Below, piece after piece: positions 42,054 to 50,792 of a stretch of 64,000 nucleotides of DNA. Position numbers and translations under genes: made by a program. The DNA comes from Nostoc paludosum FACHB-159. Its GTDB lineage: Bacteria; Cyanobacteriota; Cyanobacteriia; Cyanobacteriales; Nostocaceae. The DNA lies in NCBI RefSeq assembly GCF_014698835.1, contig NZ_JACJTU010000001.1:62001-126000 (forward strand), in the 5' to 3' direction. The number at the start of each line of letters is the position of its first letter. The stretch's first letter is position 1. The notes beneath the pieces were generated by a model. The model had not been told where the DNA came from. It was given only the letters and a program-made list of their open reading frames with translations, and ran no database searches.

Positions 42054-43343
42054 ATGATTCATCCAAATAACTCTGACAAAAGTCAACTCGATGCCCTCAT
42101 GAGTCAAGGGATGCCCCATTGGCAAATAAGCAATAGCTTTGACAAATCCTACAAAGAACAGCGACAGCGCTTCCTGCTCAAGCGACTACAATTGCAGGCT
42201 CAGATTATGCTGATTGCTGGTTTGACTTTAATCGCTTTTTTTCTTTGGGCAAATTCACAGGCACTAGGTAAAATATACGCTTTTAAGATTGGTTTTGTAG
42301 TAGAAATATTCATTTTGATTTGTTCGATTTTATGTAAAACTTCCATCGGACAACGCCATCCGGATTTAATTTTTTTGAGCTTATGCTGGTCTGTAACTTG
42401 TGTTGTTCAAATTGATATAGCCTTGCTATTTAATTATCTTGAACCAACAAACAATCTCTGGAATTTAATGTTTTTAACCCAAGCTACACTTGTACCCGTA
42501 CAATGGTGGATGCATTTAATATCACAACTTGGGACAATTTTCTGCTATTTAATTTTATATGTACTATATAAACCTACCTTAGAAAATCCCTTAGCTTATT
42601 ATGTGGAACACGGTATATATTTTTTTTGGACTTGCATAATTTGTGTTTTTTCTGTTTATTTATATGAACGCTTACAAAAAAATGAATTCGACGCCCGTAA
42701 AGCGATGGAGGTAGCCCAGCAAAAATCAGAAAGGCTGCTACTCAATATTTTGCCAGAAATGATTGCCGAACAATTAAAACAACAGCCGACAACTATTGCT
42801 GATAGTTTTATGGAAGTGACGGTGCTATTTGCTGATATTGTGGGTTTTACAGAACTTTCATCTCGTACATCTCCGGCGGAATTAGTTGATTTATTAAATA
42901 CAATATTTTGCTTATTTGACCAATTAGCAGAACGTCATGGAGTAGAAAAAATTAAGACCATTGGTGATGCATATATGGCTGTTGCTGGGTTGCCAAATCA
43001 GTCTACCAACCATGCGATCGCCATAGCTAATATGGCGTTAGATATGCAAAATGCTGTAGCTCAGTTTAATGAAGAAAATAACCAATCTTTTCGCATTCGC
43101 ATTGGCATCAGTACAGGCCCGGTAGTAGCAGGAGTGATTGGTCTGAAAAAGTTTGCCTACGACCTTTGGGGAGATACAGTCAATACAGCTAGCCGCATGG
43201 AATCACACGGTATAGCAGGTAGTATCCAAGTTTGTGAAGCAAGCTATCAACTTCTAAAAGATAAATATTTATTAGAAGAACGAGGTTTAATTAAAGTTAA
43301 AGGTAAAGGTGAAATGATGACTTATTTATTAATTAGTCATTAG
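42054..43343 (+). CDS. Membrane-bound class III adenylate cyclase
   Basis: 429 residues. About six hydrophobic helices (roughly 45-210) are followed by a short coiled stretch and a catalytic domain. Metal aspartates are Asp261 (LFADIVGF) and Asp305 (TIGDAYMA). The adenine-selecting pair is a Lys in EKIKTIGD (299 or 301) and Asp370 in YDLWGDTVN, and the transition-state Asn/Arg are in NTASRMES. These favour ATP over GTP, so the product is cyclic AMP. The membrane region may sense a signal, but no known sensor domain is seen. In this group cAMP acts through CRP-type factors. A composite repeat follows the stop directly. Confidence 0.9.
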   Translation: MIHPNNSDKSQLDALMSQGMPHWQISNSFDKSYKEQRQRFLLKRLQLQAQIMLIAGLTLIAFFLWANSQALGKIYAFKIGFVVEIFILICSILCKTSIGQRHPDLIFLSLCWSVTCVVQIDIALLFNYLEPTNNLWNLMFLTQATLVPVQWWMHLISQLGTIFCYLILYVLYKPTLENPLAYYVEHGIYFFWTCIICVFSVYLYERLQKNEFDARKAMEVAQQKSERLLLNILPEMIAEQLKQQPTTIADSFMEVTVLFADIVGFTELSSRTSPAELVDLLNTIFCLFDQLAERHGVEKIKTIGDAYMAVAGLPNQSTNHAIAIANMALDMQNAVAQFNEENNQSFRIRIGISTGPVVAGVIGLKKFAYDLWGDTVNTASRMESHGIAGSIQVCEASYQLLKDKYLLEERGLIKVKGKGEMMTYLLISH

Positions 43344-43545
43344 TCATTGGGCATGGGGCATGGGGCATGGGGCAAGCAGGAAGTGTGGGAGGATAGGGAA
43401 AAAATCTTTCCCCCCTCTCTCCCCACACTCCCCACACTCCCCCATCTCCCCACACTCCCCCATCCCCCTCTCTCCCCACACTCCCCACACTCCCCCATCT
43501 CCCCAGTCCCCAGTCCCCAGTCCCCGCGTCTCCCCACCTCCCCCC
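43341..43545. repeat. Composite nonamer repeat (copy 2, inverted)
   Basis: From left: GGGCATG heptamers, GGGGCAAGCAGGAA, a short G-rich arm, an AAAAAATCTTTCCCC core, then a long C-rich arm of CTCCCCACA/CTCCCCCAT units. In reverse complement the core and end match the module at 48964-49085. Confidence 0.85.
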
Positions 43546-43591
43546 TCCCAGACTAGAATTAGAATTGACGTGACGTTTCCTAGTAGCCAAA

Positions 43592-45433
43592 GTGTCAGAC
43601 TCTCTGCCATTGCGCGATCGCTATCTTGCCTTAATCGATGAAATTATCGAAACCACCCTCAAGGGCAAAATTAGCTCTGTGGAACAGGTGTATCAAATGT
43701 TGCTTAAAAACATAACTTCCGGTACAGGGGAGGTGTTTGAGCTAGTTTTGAGCGATCGCTTGAATGTTCTTCAAAGCCAAGTTGATAGCGAAAAAGACGA
43801 ACTCAAAAAAGCTAAAGCTACTCGCAGTTTGAGAGCGATTAAAACCATTCAAACTCAATGGCAACGCTGGCAAGAGCAAAACAAAGCTACAGAAGCGATC
43901 GCTTTTGCAGTTACACAAATTACTACTGCTTCTGTTAATGAGCGTTTGGCAGCATTTGTTCGTGTTACCGACCCGAATCAAAAGTATCCGCTAAATTTGC
44001 CACAATTACAGCAGTTATCAAAATCTTTACAGCAATTTGCCCAGGTAGATGCCGATTTACAACAATTTTCTGAAGGTATCACCCGTGGTTTAGCTTCTTG
44101 GCAACGCCTACAAGAAAATTTGCTCAGTTGGATGTATGAGCAAAGAGAATCTCTGGGATTTGGTGGTGTACCGGGTGAACGCGGCCCTTGGGCGAGTTGG
44201 GCGAAGCAAGTTAATAGTGAGTTACCCCAAAGACTGTTTCGCACCCTAGCGATGGAGGAATCTGCAATTGAATTTGCCGAACAGCAACGGGGTATCACCC
44301 TCAGAGATTGGGTAGAAATGGCGTTGGTTTTACAATATTTGCAACGAGGCTTAATTAACTGGTTTGACCAACAAGCTTACGACGTTAAGGCAGGGCCGAA
44401 GTTGTCCATTTCGACTTTTTTAACCTTCGCAGTGATTTGGAGTCAGTTAGCAATTGGTTTTCAGAGCATTGGTGCAGGATATAGCGATGCTTGTTCTCAA
44501 ATTATGCTCCAGATTTTGCGAACCTTTGCCCAACGCTCATATTTTCCCCTTTACGGCGGCATTTTTGCCTCGTTTTCTGGCAGTTATCTCCGAAATACTC
44601 TGGACTATTTGGATGAACCACTGCAAACTGTGGAGGGAACCCAAGAAAAAGCGCGGATTTTGACACTTTTAGGTTATTCTCAGCGTGCTTTAGGACAATA
44701 CGATCGCTCCCTTAATTTTCATCAGCAGGCGTTGGACATAGCTAGGAGTGCAGGCGATCGCCCCTGTGAAATTGCTAATCTCAACCACCTCAGCCGTACC
44801 TACGTACAACAGCAAAATTATGCTGAGGCAATTAACTACAGCCAACGAGGATTAATATTGAGTCGGCAAGCAGGCGATCGTACAGGAGAAGCAAACGCGC
44901 TAGTCAATTTAGGCTACAGCGAAGTCATGCAAGCTCAACAACTAGAAAATCTAGAACCAGAAACCTATGAATCGGCAATTAACTATTTGGAACAAGGTTT
45001 AAAGTTGTCAGAAAAATTAGGCGATGTTCCTAGTAAAGCCTTATGTGTCAACAGCTTAGGAATTGCTTATTTAGTAATTGGACAACATCAAACAGCAATT
45101 AAATATCTCGAAGATGGTTTTAAAATAGCGCAATTTTCTGGTGATTTTTATCTCCAAGGACGCAATTTAGCTTATTTAGCTGAAGCTTATTATCATTTGC
45201 AAAATACCGAAAAAACCATTTACACAGGCAGTTTAGGAATGTATCTTTTGAACCAAATTGCTTCTCGTGAATGGCGTCAACCAGCAGGGTTACTGAAAAT
45301 TTTACAAGGGCAAATAGGGGCAGAAGCTTTCCAAAAATTATTACAGCAACATCGTCCTAAAATCATTGCACTTATTGGTGTAGATGGCTATGATTACATC
45401 CCGCAACTATTAGAAGAATATCAGCAAGATTAG
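43592..45433 (+). CDS. TPR-repeat protein of unknown role
   Basis: 613 residues from a GTG; no strong ribosome binding site. The N-terminal 350 residues are helical with no recognised domain (LRDRYLALIDEIIETTLKGK at the start; PGERGPWASWAKQVN). The C-terminal half has about five TPR-like units (LLGYSQRALGQYDRSLNFHQ; NLNHLSRTYVQQQNYAEAIN; NSLGIAYLVIGQHQTAIKYL). Such cyanobacterial proteins are probably scaffolds for protein contacts. It is a single gene, with a mobile-gene remnant right after it. Confidence 0.75.
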   Translation: MSDSLPLRDRYLALIDEIIETTLKGKISSVEQVYQMLLKNITSGTGEVFELVLSDRLNVLQSQVDSEKDELKKAKATRSLRAIKTIQTQWQRWQEQNKATEAIAFAVTQITTASVNERLAAFVRVTDPNQKYPLNLPQLQQLSKSLQQFAQVDADLQQFSEGITRGLASWQRLQENLLSWMYEQRESLGFGGVPGERGPWASWAKQVNSELPQRLFRTLAMEESAIEFAEQQRGITLRDWVEMALVLQYLQRGLINWFDQQAYDVKAGPKLSISTFLTFAVIWSQLAIGFQSIGAGYSDACSQIMLQILRTFAQRSYFPLYGGIFASFSGSYLRNTLDYLDEPLQTVEGTQEKARILTLLGYSQRALGQYDRSLNFHQQALDIARSAGDRPCEIANLNHLSRTYVQQQNYAEAINYSQRGLILSRQAGDRTGEANALVNLGYSEVMQAQQLENLEPETYESAINYLEQGLKLSEKLGDVPSKALCVNSLGIAYLVIGQHQTAIKYLEDGFKIAQFSGDFYLQGRNLAYLAEAYYHLQNTEKTIYTGSLGMYLLNQIASREWRQPAGLLKILQGQIGAEAFQKLLQQHRPKIIALIGVDGYDYIPQLLEEYQQD

Positions 45434-45438
45434 GCAAG

Positions 45439-45528
45439 GTTTACTGCAAGGTATCTCAATTACCAGAAGGGAAATTAAAATCTGTTACCGTATCGCTAAA
45501 TCCATCAGGCGAATACTACGCTGCTTAG
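45439..45528 (+). pseudogene. IS605-type TnpB remnant
   Basis: About 29 codons, KVSQLPEGKLKSVTVSLNPS then GEYYAA and TAG at 45526-45528. The string resembles the beta-barrel region of IS200/IS605-family TnpB proteins. Nothing else of the element is visible within 500 bp. Confidence 0.6.
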
Positions 45529-46070
45529 CTTTAAAGGCACACAGCTAGATGTAGTTCAATCTAGATTCTGGACTCTTGACTTTTAAGTCACTAAAATATT
45601 ACGATTGTCTGCCGCGTGAAATGCATAACAGCTTAACACGTCCCTAGAACAGAGCGATCGCTTACTTTGGCATAACTTTTATTAGTTAGTGGCGCAACAC
45701 TAATATATAAAGATTTGTGTCAGCAAAAAGTACACAAAATACAACAGATGCTTAACAATAGATTTCAATTTGATGAGGTACGTAGCCTGAGCTTGGTAGC
45801 CAGACATCAAGCTTATCTTACTTAAGAATTCATCAATTCTGCTGTATCACCAGCTGATGCGGTTAGAATAACACGAAATTACACCGCCAGTTCCATGCCA
45901 TTTTGCCACCTTGTCTTCTTCTTAACCTTCAGTTTGTATTTTCCAGTAATAGAATTAAGAACGAAGCCCTTGTAAAGCTTTCAACTATCAAAAGGTAGAA
46001 GCTCTAGTAGCAGATTTGACAAAATTGCAAAAACAGAAATCTGTGTCCAAAATACGCTTGTAAAATTTTT
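45529..46070. other. Spacer upstream of agrE, no gene seen
   Basis: No open frame of note. The DNA is of mixed composition with GCGATCGC at 45655-45662. The agrE promoter and leader should lie in the last 200 bp. I saw no clear NtcA site (GTAN8TAC) by eye. Confidence 0.5.
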
Positions 46071-48182
46071 ATGACTTCCCGGATTCGCTTTTTGATGTGT
46101 CCTCCCGATCACTACGATGTCGATTATGTGATTAATCCCTGGATGGAAGGGAATATTCACAAATCATCGCGCGATCGCGCCGTAGAACAGTGGCAAGGAC
46201 TACACGAGCTGCTTAAAGAACACGCCATTGTAGACTTAGTGTCACCAGAGAAAGGTTGGCCAGATATGGTTTTTACTGCCAACGCTGGTTTGGTACTGGG
46301 AGATATCGTTGTTCTGAGTCGTTTTTTACACAGAGAACGTCAGGGAGAAGAACCTTACTTCAAACAATGGTTTGAAGAAAATGGTTATACAGTCAATGAA
46401 CTTCCCAAAGATTTGCCTTTTGAAGGCGCAGGAGACGCACTGCTAGATCGGGAAGGACGCTGGTTATGGGCGGGATACGGTTTCCGTTCGGAATTAGATT
46501 CTCACCCTTACCTCGCAAAATGGCTGGATATTGAAGTACTCTCCTTGCGACTGATAGACGAACGTTTTTATCACCTGGATACTTGCTTTTGTCCGTTAGC
46601 AAACGGTTATTTGCTATACTATCCAGGTGCTTTTGATTCCTACTCCAACCGCTTAATTCAAATGCGGGTCGCACCAGAAAAGCGAATTGCTATTGCCGAA
46701 GCTGATGCAGTGAATTTTGCTTGTAATGCGGTGAATGTAGACAGCATCGTTATTATGAACAAGGCGAGTGATACTTTGAAATCCCGCCTTGCTGATGTTG
46801 GTTTCCAAGTGCTGGAAACACCGCTTACTGAATTTCTCAAAGCTGGTGGTGCGGCTAAATGTCTAACCTTACGCGTGACAGAACCAGTTAGAGAAGAACT
46901 TCATGCCAACGTCTCGGTGGAAAGCCGCGTCATTCGCATGGAAGGACACTTGCTAGATGCTGGTTTGATTAACCGCGCTCTGGATTTAATTGTAGATGCT
47001 GGCGGAAGTTTCCAAGTTCTGAATTTCAACTTAGGAGAACAGCGCCAAAGTACCTCAGCTGCCGAAGTGAAGGTATCAGCACCATCCCATGAAGTGATGG
47101 AAGAAATCATTTCGCGGTTGATTGATTTAGGTGCTGTAGACTTACCCCAAGATGAGCGAGACGCTAAACTAGAGCCTGTAACCCAAAATGGCGTAGCACC
47201 TGACGATTTCTACGTCAGTACAATTTATCCTACCGAAGTGCGGATTCATGGGCAGTGGGTGAAGGTGGAAAATCAGCGGATGGATGGCGCGATCGCCATT
47301 ACTCAAACAGCCAATGGCTTCAAAGCAAGGTGTAAAATACTACGTGACTTAGAAATTGGCGAACAAGTAGTTACAGACGTGTTAGGTATCCGCACCATCC
47401 GCAAAACTGAATCGCGGGAACAACGCAGTACCCAAGAATTCACCTTTATGTCGTCGGGAGTTTCCAGCGAACGCCGCGTCGAATTAGTCGTGGAACAAGT
47501 GGCTTGGGAGTTGCGTAAAATCCGTGATGCTGGTGGTAAAGTAGTTGTCACAGCTGGCCCTGTGGTGATTCACACTGGTGGCGGCGAACACCTAGCGCAA
47601 CTAATTCGCCAAGGATACGTACAAGCACTACTCGGTGGCAATGCGATCGCCGTCCATGACATCGAACAAAATATGATGGGCACCTCCTTGGGTGTGGACA
47701 TGAAGCGGGGTGTGGCTGTACGTGGTGGACACCGCCATCACCTGAAGGTAATTAACACCATCCGCCGTTACGGTAGTATTCCCAAAGCTGTGGAAGCAGG
47801 GGTAATTAAGAGTGGCGTAATGTATGAGTGCGTCCAGAACGACGTGCCTTTTGTGCTTGCTGGGTCGATTCGGGATGACGGGCCTTTACCTGATACCCAA
47901 ATGGATTTGCTCAAAGCCCAAGAACAATATGCCAAAAACTTAGAAGGTGCAGAGATGATTTTGATGCTGTCATCAATGCTACATTCCATTGGCGTGGGCA
48001 ATATGACTCCGGCGGGAGTGAAAATGGTATGTGTGGATATTAATCCAGCTGTGGTGACAAAACTGAGCGATCGCGGTTCTATAGAATCAGTAGGTGTAGT
48101 CACAGATGTGGGATTATTCCTCAGCCTTTTGATTCAGCAGTTGGATAAATTAACAAGTCCCTATATTAGCAAGGTAGGTTAA
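46071..48182 (+). CDS. agrE: Bifunctional arginine dihydrolase/ornithine cyclodeaminase (AgrE/ArgZ type)
   Basis: 703 residues. The N-terminal amidinotransferase-fold domain has Asn71 (FTANAGL), Glu118 (PFEGAGD), His168 (FYHLDTCF) and Cys264 (GAAKCLTL), the catalytic set described for ArgZ/AgrE. It turns arginine into ornithine, CO2 and two ammonia. The C-terminal LOR/SDH-like domain (ELHANVSVESRVIRMEGHLL onward; VVVTAGPVVIHTGGG; LVLA-type NAD region) is credited with ornithine-to-proline conversion in Anabaena. The enzyme drains the arginine released from cyanophycin in vegetative cells, so it links nitrogen storage to glutamate and proline. Length matches Anabaena AgrE. Single gene. Confidence 0.93.
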   Translation: MTSRIRFLMCPPDHYDVDYVINPWMEGNIHKSSRDRAVEQWQGLHELLKEHAIVDLVSPEKGWPDMVFTANAGLVLGDIVVLSRFLHRERQGEEPYFKQWFEENGYTVNELPKDLPFEGAGDALLDREGRWLWAGYGFRSELDSHPYLAKWLDIEVLSLRLIDERFYHLDTCFCPLANGYLLYYPGAFDSYSNRLIQMRVAPEKRIAIAEADAVNFACNAVNVDSIVIMNKASDTLKSRLADVGFQVLETPLTEFLKAGGAAKCLTLRVTEPVREELHANVSVESRVIRMEGHLLDAGLINRALDLIVDAGGSFQVLNFNLGEQRQSTSAAEVKVSAPSHEVMEEIISRLIDLGAVDLPQDERDAKLEPVTQNGVAPDDFYVSTIYPTEVRIHGQWVKVENQRMDGAIAITQTANGFKARCKILRDLEIGEQVVTDVLGIRTIRKTESREQRSTQEFTFMSSGVSSERRVELVVEQVAWELRKIRDAGGKVVVTAGPVVIHTGGGEHLAQLIRQGYVQALLGGNAIAVHDIEQNMMGTSLGVDMKRGVAVRGGHRHHLKVINTIRRYGSIPKAVEAGVIKSGVMYECVQNDVPFVLAGSIRDDGPLPDTQMDLLKAQEQYAKNLEGAEMILMLSSMLHSIGVGNMTPAGVKMVCVDINPAVVTKLSDRGSIESVGVVTDVGLFLSLLIQQLDKLTSPYISKVG

Positions 48183-48206
48183 AAAACGAACTACTCCAGA
48201 TATAGC

Positions 48207-48243
48207 AGGAGGCAGGAGGCAGGAGGCAGAAGGCAGGAGGTAA
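48207..48243. repeat. Heptamers GGAGGCA/GAAGGCA
   Basis: About five tandem AGGAGGC/AGAAGGC units just after agrE; the reverse complement of the 424-466 type. The stretch 48244-48560 holds no gene I can support; 48355-48400 carries a small hairpin (GTAGGGT...ACCCTAC) that may be a terminator for agrE. Confidence 0.7.
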
Positions 48244-48560
48244 AAGTCTTACTATGCCTAGCATTCAAGTTTTTAAAATGTCCTAACCTATGTGACTACC
48301 GCTATATTACACGAAACTTCTGGTGCGATCGCCATTAGGCGTAACAAGTTTAATAGTAGGGTAAGTATTTTCGACCCTACTATTTTTTGTTTTCTAAGAT
48401 AGGATGCAATACACTTGGGTTAAGAAAAAGGGAACAGGGAATAGGCTTATCTAAACTGTATTGACTGTATTGATCTAAAAAGTATTCATGTACAGATGAA
48501 TTCATCGTGTCTCAAAGATTGAACGGTGTAGTGTGGATAAACAAATATCAATATAGAGTA

Positions 48561-48956
48561 ATGAAAGTTCATAGACTTGGAAAAATATTTATTTTTATTT
48601 TTTTAGCCTTTATATCAATGATTGCCTTGGTTAGCTTGCGATCGCCAGATGATAAACGACTTGACTTTTGTAATAATCTCAAACCACTGAACCAAATCGA
48701 AGTTAAAGATTACGATAATAATGGAATTAAGTCGCGTCAAGGGACATTTAGTACAAAAGTTTCATTTGGCGATCGCCAAGAACTAAAAGTAGTTATTTTT
48801 CCTAAAGCGCTTTCTCCTAAAATTTGGTCAACAGTATCCCAATCATCAATTCAATATATTGGTAACGGTGGCGATAATAATTGGCGAGAATGGTTGAGTC
48901 CTGATTATTTTTATTTACTTGAAGTCCCTTCAAAAGCAACGCTCAAATTTGAGTAA
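48561..48956 (+). CDS. Membrane-anchored protein of unknown function
   Basis: 131 residues from the ATG at 48561; the frame is open to 48507 but the upstream part lacks features. MKVHRLGKIFIFIFLAFISM is a basic N-terminus with a hydrophobic helix (an uncleaved signal anchor), followed by an about 100-residue soluble domain presumably outside the membrane. That domain has no known motif (LDFCNNLKPLNQIEVKDYDN ... WREWLSPDYFYLLEVPSKAT). Probably periplasmic. Not recognised. Confidence 0.55.
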   Translation: MKVHRLGKIFIFIFLAFISMIALVSLRSPDDKRLDFCNNLKPLNQIEVKDYDNNGIKSRQGTFSTKVSFGDRQELKVVIFPKALSPKIWSTVSQSSIQYIGNGGDNNWREWLSPDYFYLLEVPSKATLKFE

Positions 48957-48963
48957 AAGAGAG

Positions 48964-49085
48964 TGAGGACTGGCGACTGGGGAGCAGAGGAGAGATGGGG
49001 AAGTGTGGGGAGTGTGGGGGGAAAGATTTTTTTCCTATCCTCCCACACCTCCCATCCCTCCCACACTTCCTGCTTGCCCCCTGCC
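48964..49085. repeat. Composite nonamer repeat (copy 3)
   Basis: GTGTGGGGA units, a GGGGGAAAGATTTTTTTCC core, then CCTCCCACA units and TTCCTGCTTGCCCC. This is the same order as the copy at 1128-1395 and the reverse complement of 43341-43545. Confidence 0.85.
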
Positions 49086-49095
49086 CAATTCTCTT

Positions 49096-49551
49096 TTAAC
49101 AAGGCATTAAAGCATCTAATCTCCCTAGTACTGCCAGATCTTCTGCATCTAACTCTACTGGTATTCCACTGCGAATTAATTCTGAAAAGTCTTCATTAGG
49201 CACCATTACAGTTAGAGTATACAACCGAGTGGAACCTGTATTTTTAATTAAATGTGTGCCAGTGGGAGGCACTAATAAACTATCTCCAGCTTTAATGTTA
49301 GCCATCTTGCCATCACACATGGCGATCGCTTCACCTTTAAGGACAAAAAACATTTCTACTGCCCACTGATGGCGGTTTGGCGGTGTTTGTCCGCCGACAT
49401 CAAATATTTCTACGCAGCAAGTCAAGGAAGTATTCGCATTCGTCGAATCGAAAATAATCGCTAAACGATTAGAGTCGTTAGGACTGATGCGATATACTTG
49501 GTAATCTTTGGGAGATTTGATAATAGGAATTACACAACGAGTAGCGTGCAT
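49096..49551 (-). CDS. Cupin-domain protein
   Basis: 151 residues. PPNRHQWAVEMFFVLKGEAIAM and LLVPPTGTHLIKNTG are the two cupin motifs, with His in NRHQW and Glu in AVEMFF as likely metal ligands and His in GTHLI as the last. Cupins bind a metal and act as dioxygenases, isomerases or sensors; nothing fixes which. It lies near the isochorismatase-like and amidohydrolase genes, with the MITE-like element B in between, so a shared pathway is possible but unproved. Confidence 0.8.
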   Translation of the reverse strand: MHATRCVIPIIKSPKDYQVYRISPNDSNRLAIIFDSTNANTSLTCCVEIFDVGGQTPPNRHQWAVEMFFVLKGEAIAMCDGKMANIKAGDSLLVPPTGTHLIKNTGSTRLYTLTVMVPNEDFSELIRSGIPVELDAEDLAVLGRLDALMPC

Positions 49552-49729
49552 TTATTTATCCCCTCGAAGTTGTTGATATGATGACAAAAGATGCAAGTGT
49601 TGAATATTTAGTTGTTATTAATCTTATTTGCTGTGTGATTGGAGATTTAGAAAATGATCTCATCCAGAGGCACACAGAGAGAAGAGAGATTTTCACAAAG
49701 AATTTAGGATTGCTGTAGTTGTATGTCTA

Positions 49730-49878
49730 ATATCATGCCCGGTTAATTACTTACTAAACTTGAAGAACCCCAAAGAGCTAAAGCTGTGCTTTATCTCCCC
49801 TAAGAGCTTGCGGGGAGGGGATTAAGGGGTAGGGTCTAATGATTACCGAAATCATAACTAATTACCCGAACATGATAT
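49730..49878. mobile_element. MITE-like element B, copy 2
   Basis: 149 bp, the same length as copy 1 at 27876-28024 and in the opposite orientation. Ends ATATCATGCC/GAACATGATAT; the inner end AATCATAACTAATTACCCG pairs with the left end of copy 1. The interior has CCCCTAAGAGCTTGCGGGG and GGGATTAAGGGGTAGGG. Confidence 0.8.
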
Positions 49879-49917
49879 AATTTACAAAATTACTAATCTG
49901 TAAATACAGACAAATAC

Positions 49918-49937
49918 AGACGCGATTCATCGCGTCT
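49918..49937. terminator. Hairpin AGACGCG/CGCGTCT at the 3' end of the isochorismatase-like gene
   Basis: A 7-bp stem directly after the minus-strand stop. Same element as 29943-29962. Confidence 0.6.
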
Positions 49938-50711
49938 CTACTCCTCACTTAAAGCTGTGAAAATTGCTTGAGAATCTGTGACAAAACCGAAGCATTGTTT
50001 GACATTGTACAATGTCGCCAACCAACAATATTCAGGTGATGTTGTAGCGGTGCAGTCTTTGACTAATATGCAGTCATATCCCAAGAAGTTGGCATCACAT
50101 AATGTGGTCAGCACACATTGGTCAGCGTTGACACCAGCAAAAAATAGTGTCGTTTTTCCCAGATTCTTCAAGATACTATCCAAAGGTGTGTCCCAGAAGC
50201 CACTCATCCGGTATTTGTCTACGCAAATATCTTCTCTTAGCGGTTGTAGTTCATCCACCACTGCCGCGGCCCAACTACCCGCCATGAGTACTTTAGCACC
50301 ATTTTTAGGTAAGGGATCGCCCAAACCCACGCCGTCACCCGTAGGGTTGTAGACGTGAAGCGAAGCTGCACTGATGTTGAGTAAGTCGGGACGATTCCCC
50401 CAATTCACCCAAATTATTGGCACACCAGCAGTACGCAGTTCTGGGAGTAAGTTCTTTAAAGGTTCAATGGGCTTACGGGCTGGGGTGACATCCACACCGA
50501 TATGCGCTAACCAGCCGTCAGGGTGACAGAAGTCGTTTTGCATATCAATAACGAGAATAGCGGCTTTTGCGAGGTCTAGACGCAGGGTTTTTGTTTCTGT
50601 TGCTAAGATAACGGGTTGTGGGGTCTTTTGCGGACGAGTGATATCTGCAATAGCATCATTCACTGTCCACGCATTTGGTGGAAACCCCAATGTCCGTAAT
50701 GGTAAATTCAT
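49938..50711 (-). CDS. Isochorismatase-family cysteine hydrolase
   Basis: 257 residues. Catalytic Asp56 lies in LVIDMQNDFCHPDGW; the Lys is probably in DICVDKYRMSGFWDTPL and Cys in AGVNADQCVLTTLCDA. These form the Asp-Lys-Cys triad of amidases in this family (nicotinamidase, biuret and N-carbamoyl hydrolases) rather than true isochorismatase. It would cut an amide or carbamoyl bond in the cytoplasm. The divergent neighbour is an amidohydrolase of the chlorohydrolase/deaminase branch, a combination known from ring-nitrogen catabolism. The substrate is not fixed by sequence. Confidence 0.85.
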   Translation of the reverse strand: MNLPLRTLGFPPNAWTVNDAIADITRPQKTPQPVILATETKTLRLDLAKAAILVIDMQNDFCHPDGWLAHIGVDVTPARKPIEPLKNLLPELRTAGVPIIWVNWGNRPDLLNISAASLHVYNPTGDGVGLGDPLPKNGAKVLMAGSWAAAVVDELQPLREDICVDKYRMSGFWDTPLDSILKNLGKTTLFFAGVNADQCVLTTLCDANFLGYDCILVKDCTATTSPEYCWLATLYNVKQCFGFVTDSQAIFTALSEE

Positions 50712-50792
50712 AAAATTGCAATAGCCAATACCATTTTCTATTTTGTAACTTGAAACTCAGTCCAGAATACGATTACTTAATCAAGGTTAAAT

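Noticed and set aside
43333-43641. Several Gly/Trp- or Pro/Ser-rich frames
   Set aside because: Repeat translations overlapping the start of the real TPR gene.
46393-48103. Five antisense frames in agrE
   Set aside because: Shadows of agrE, low-quality composition.
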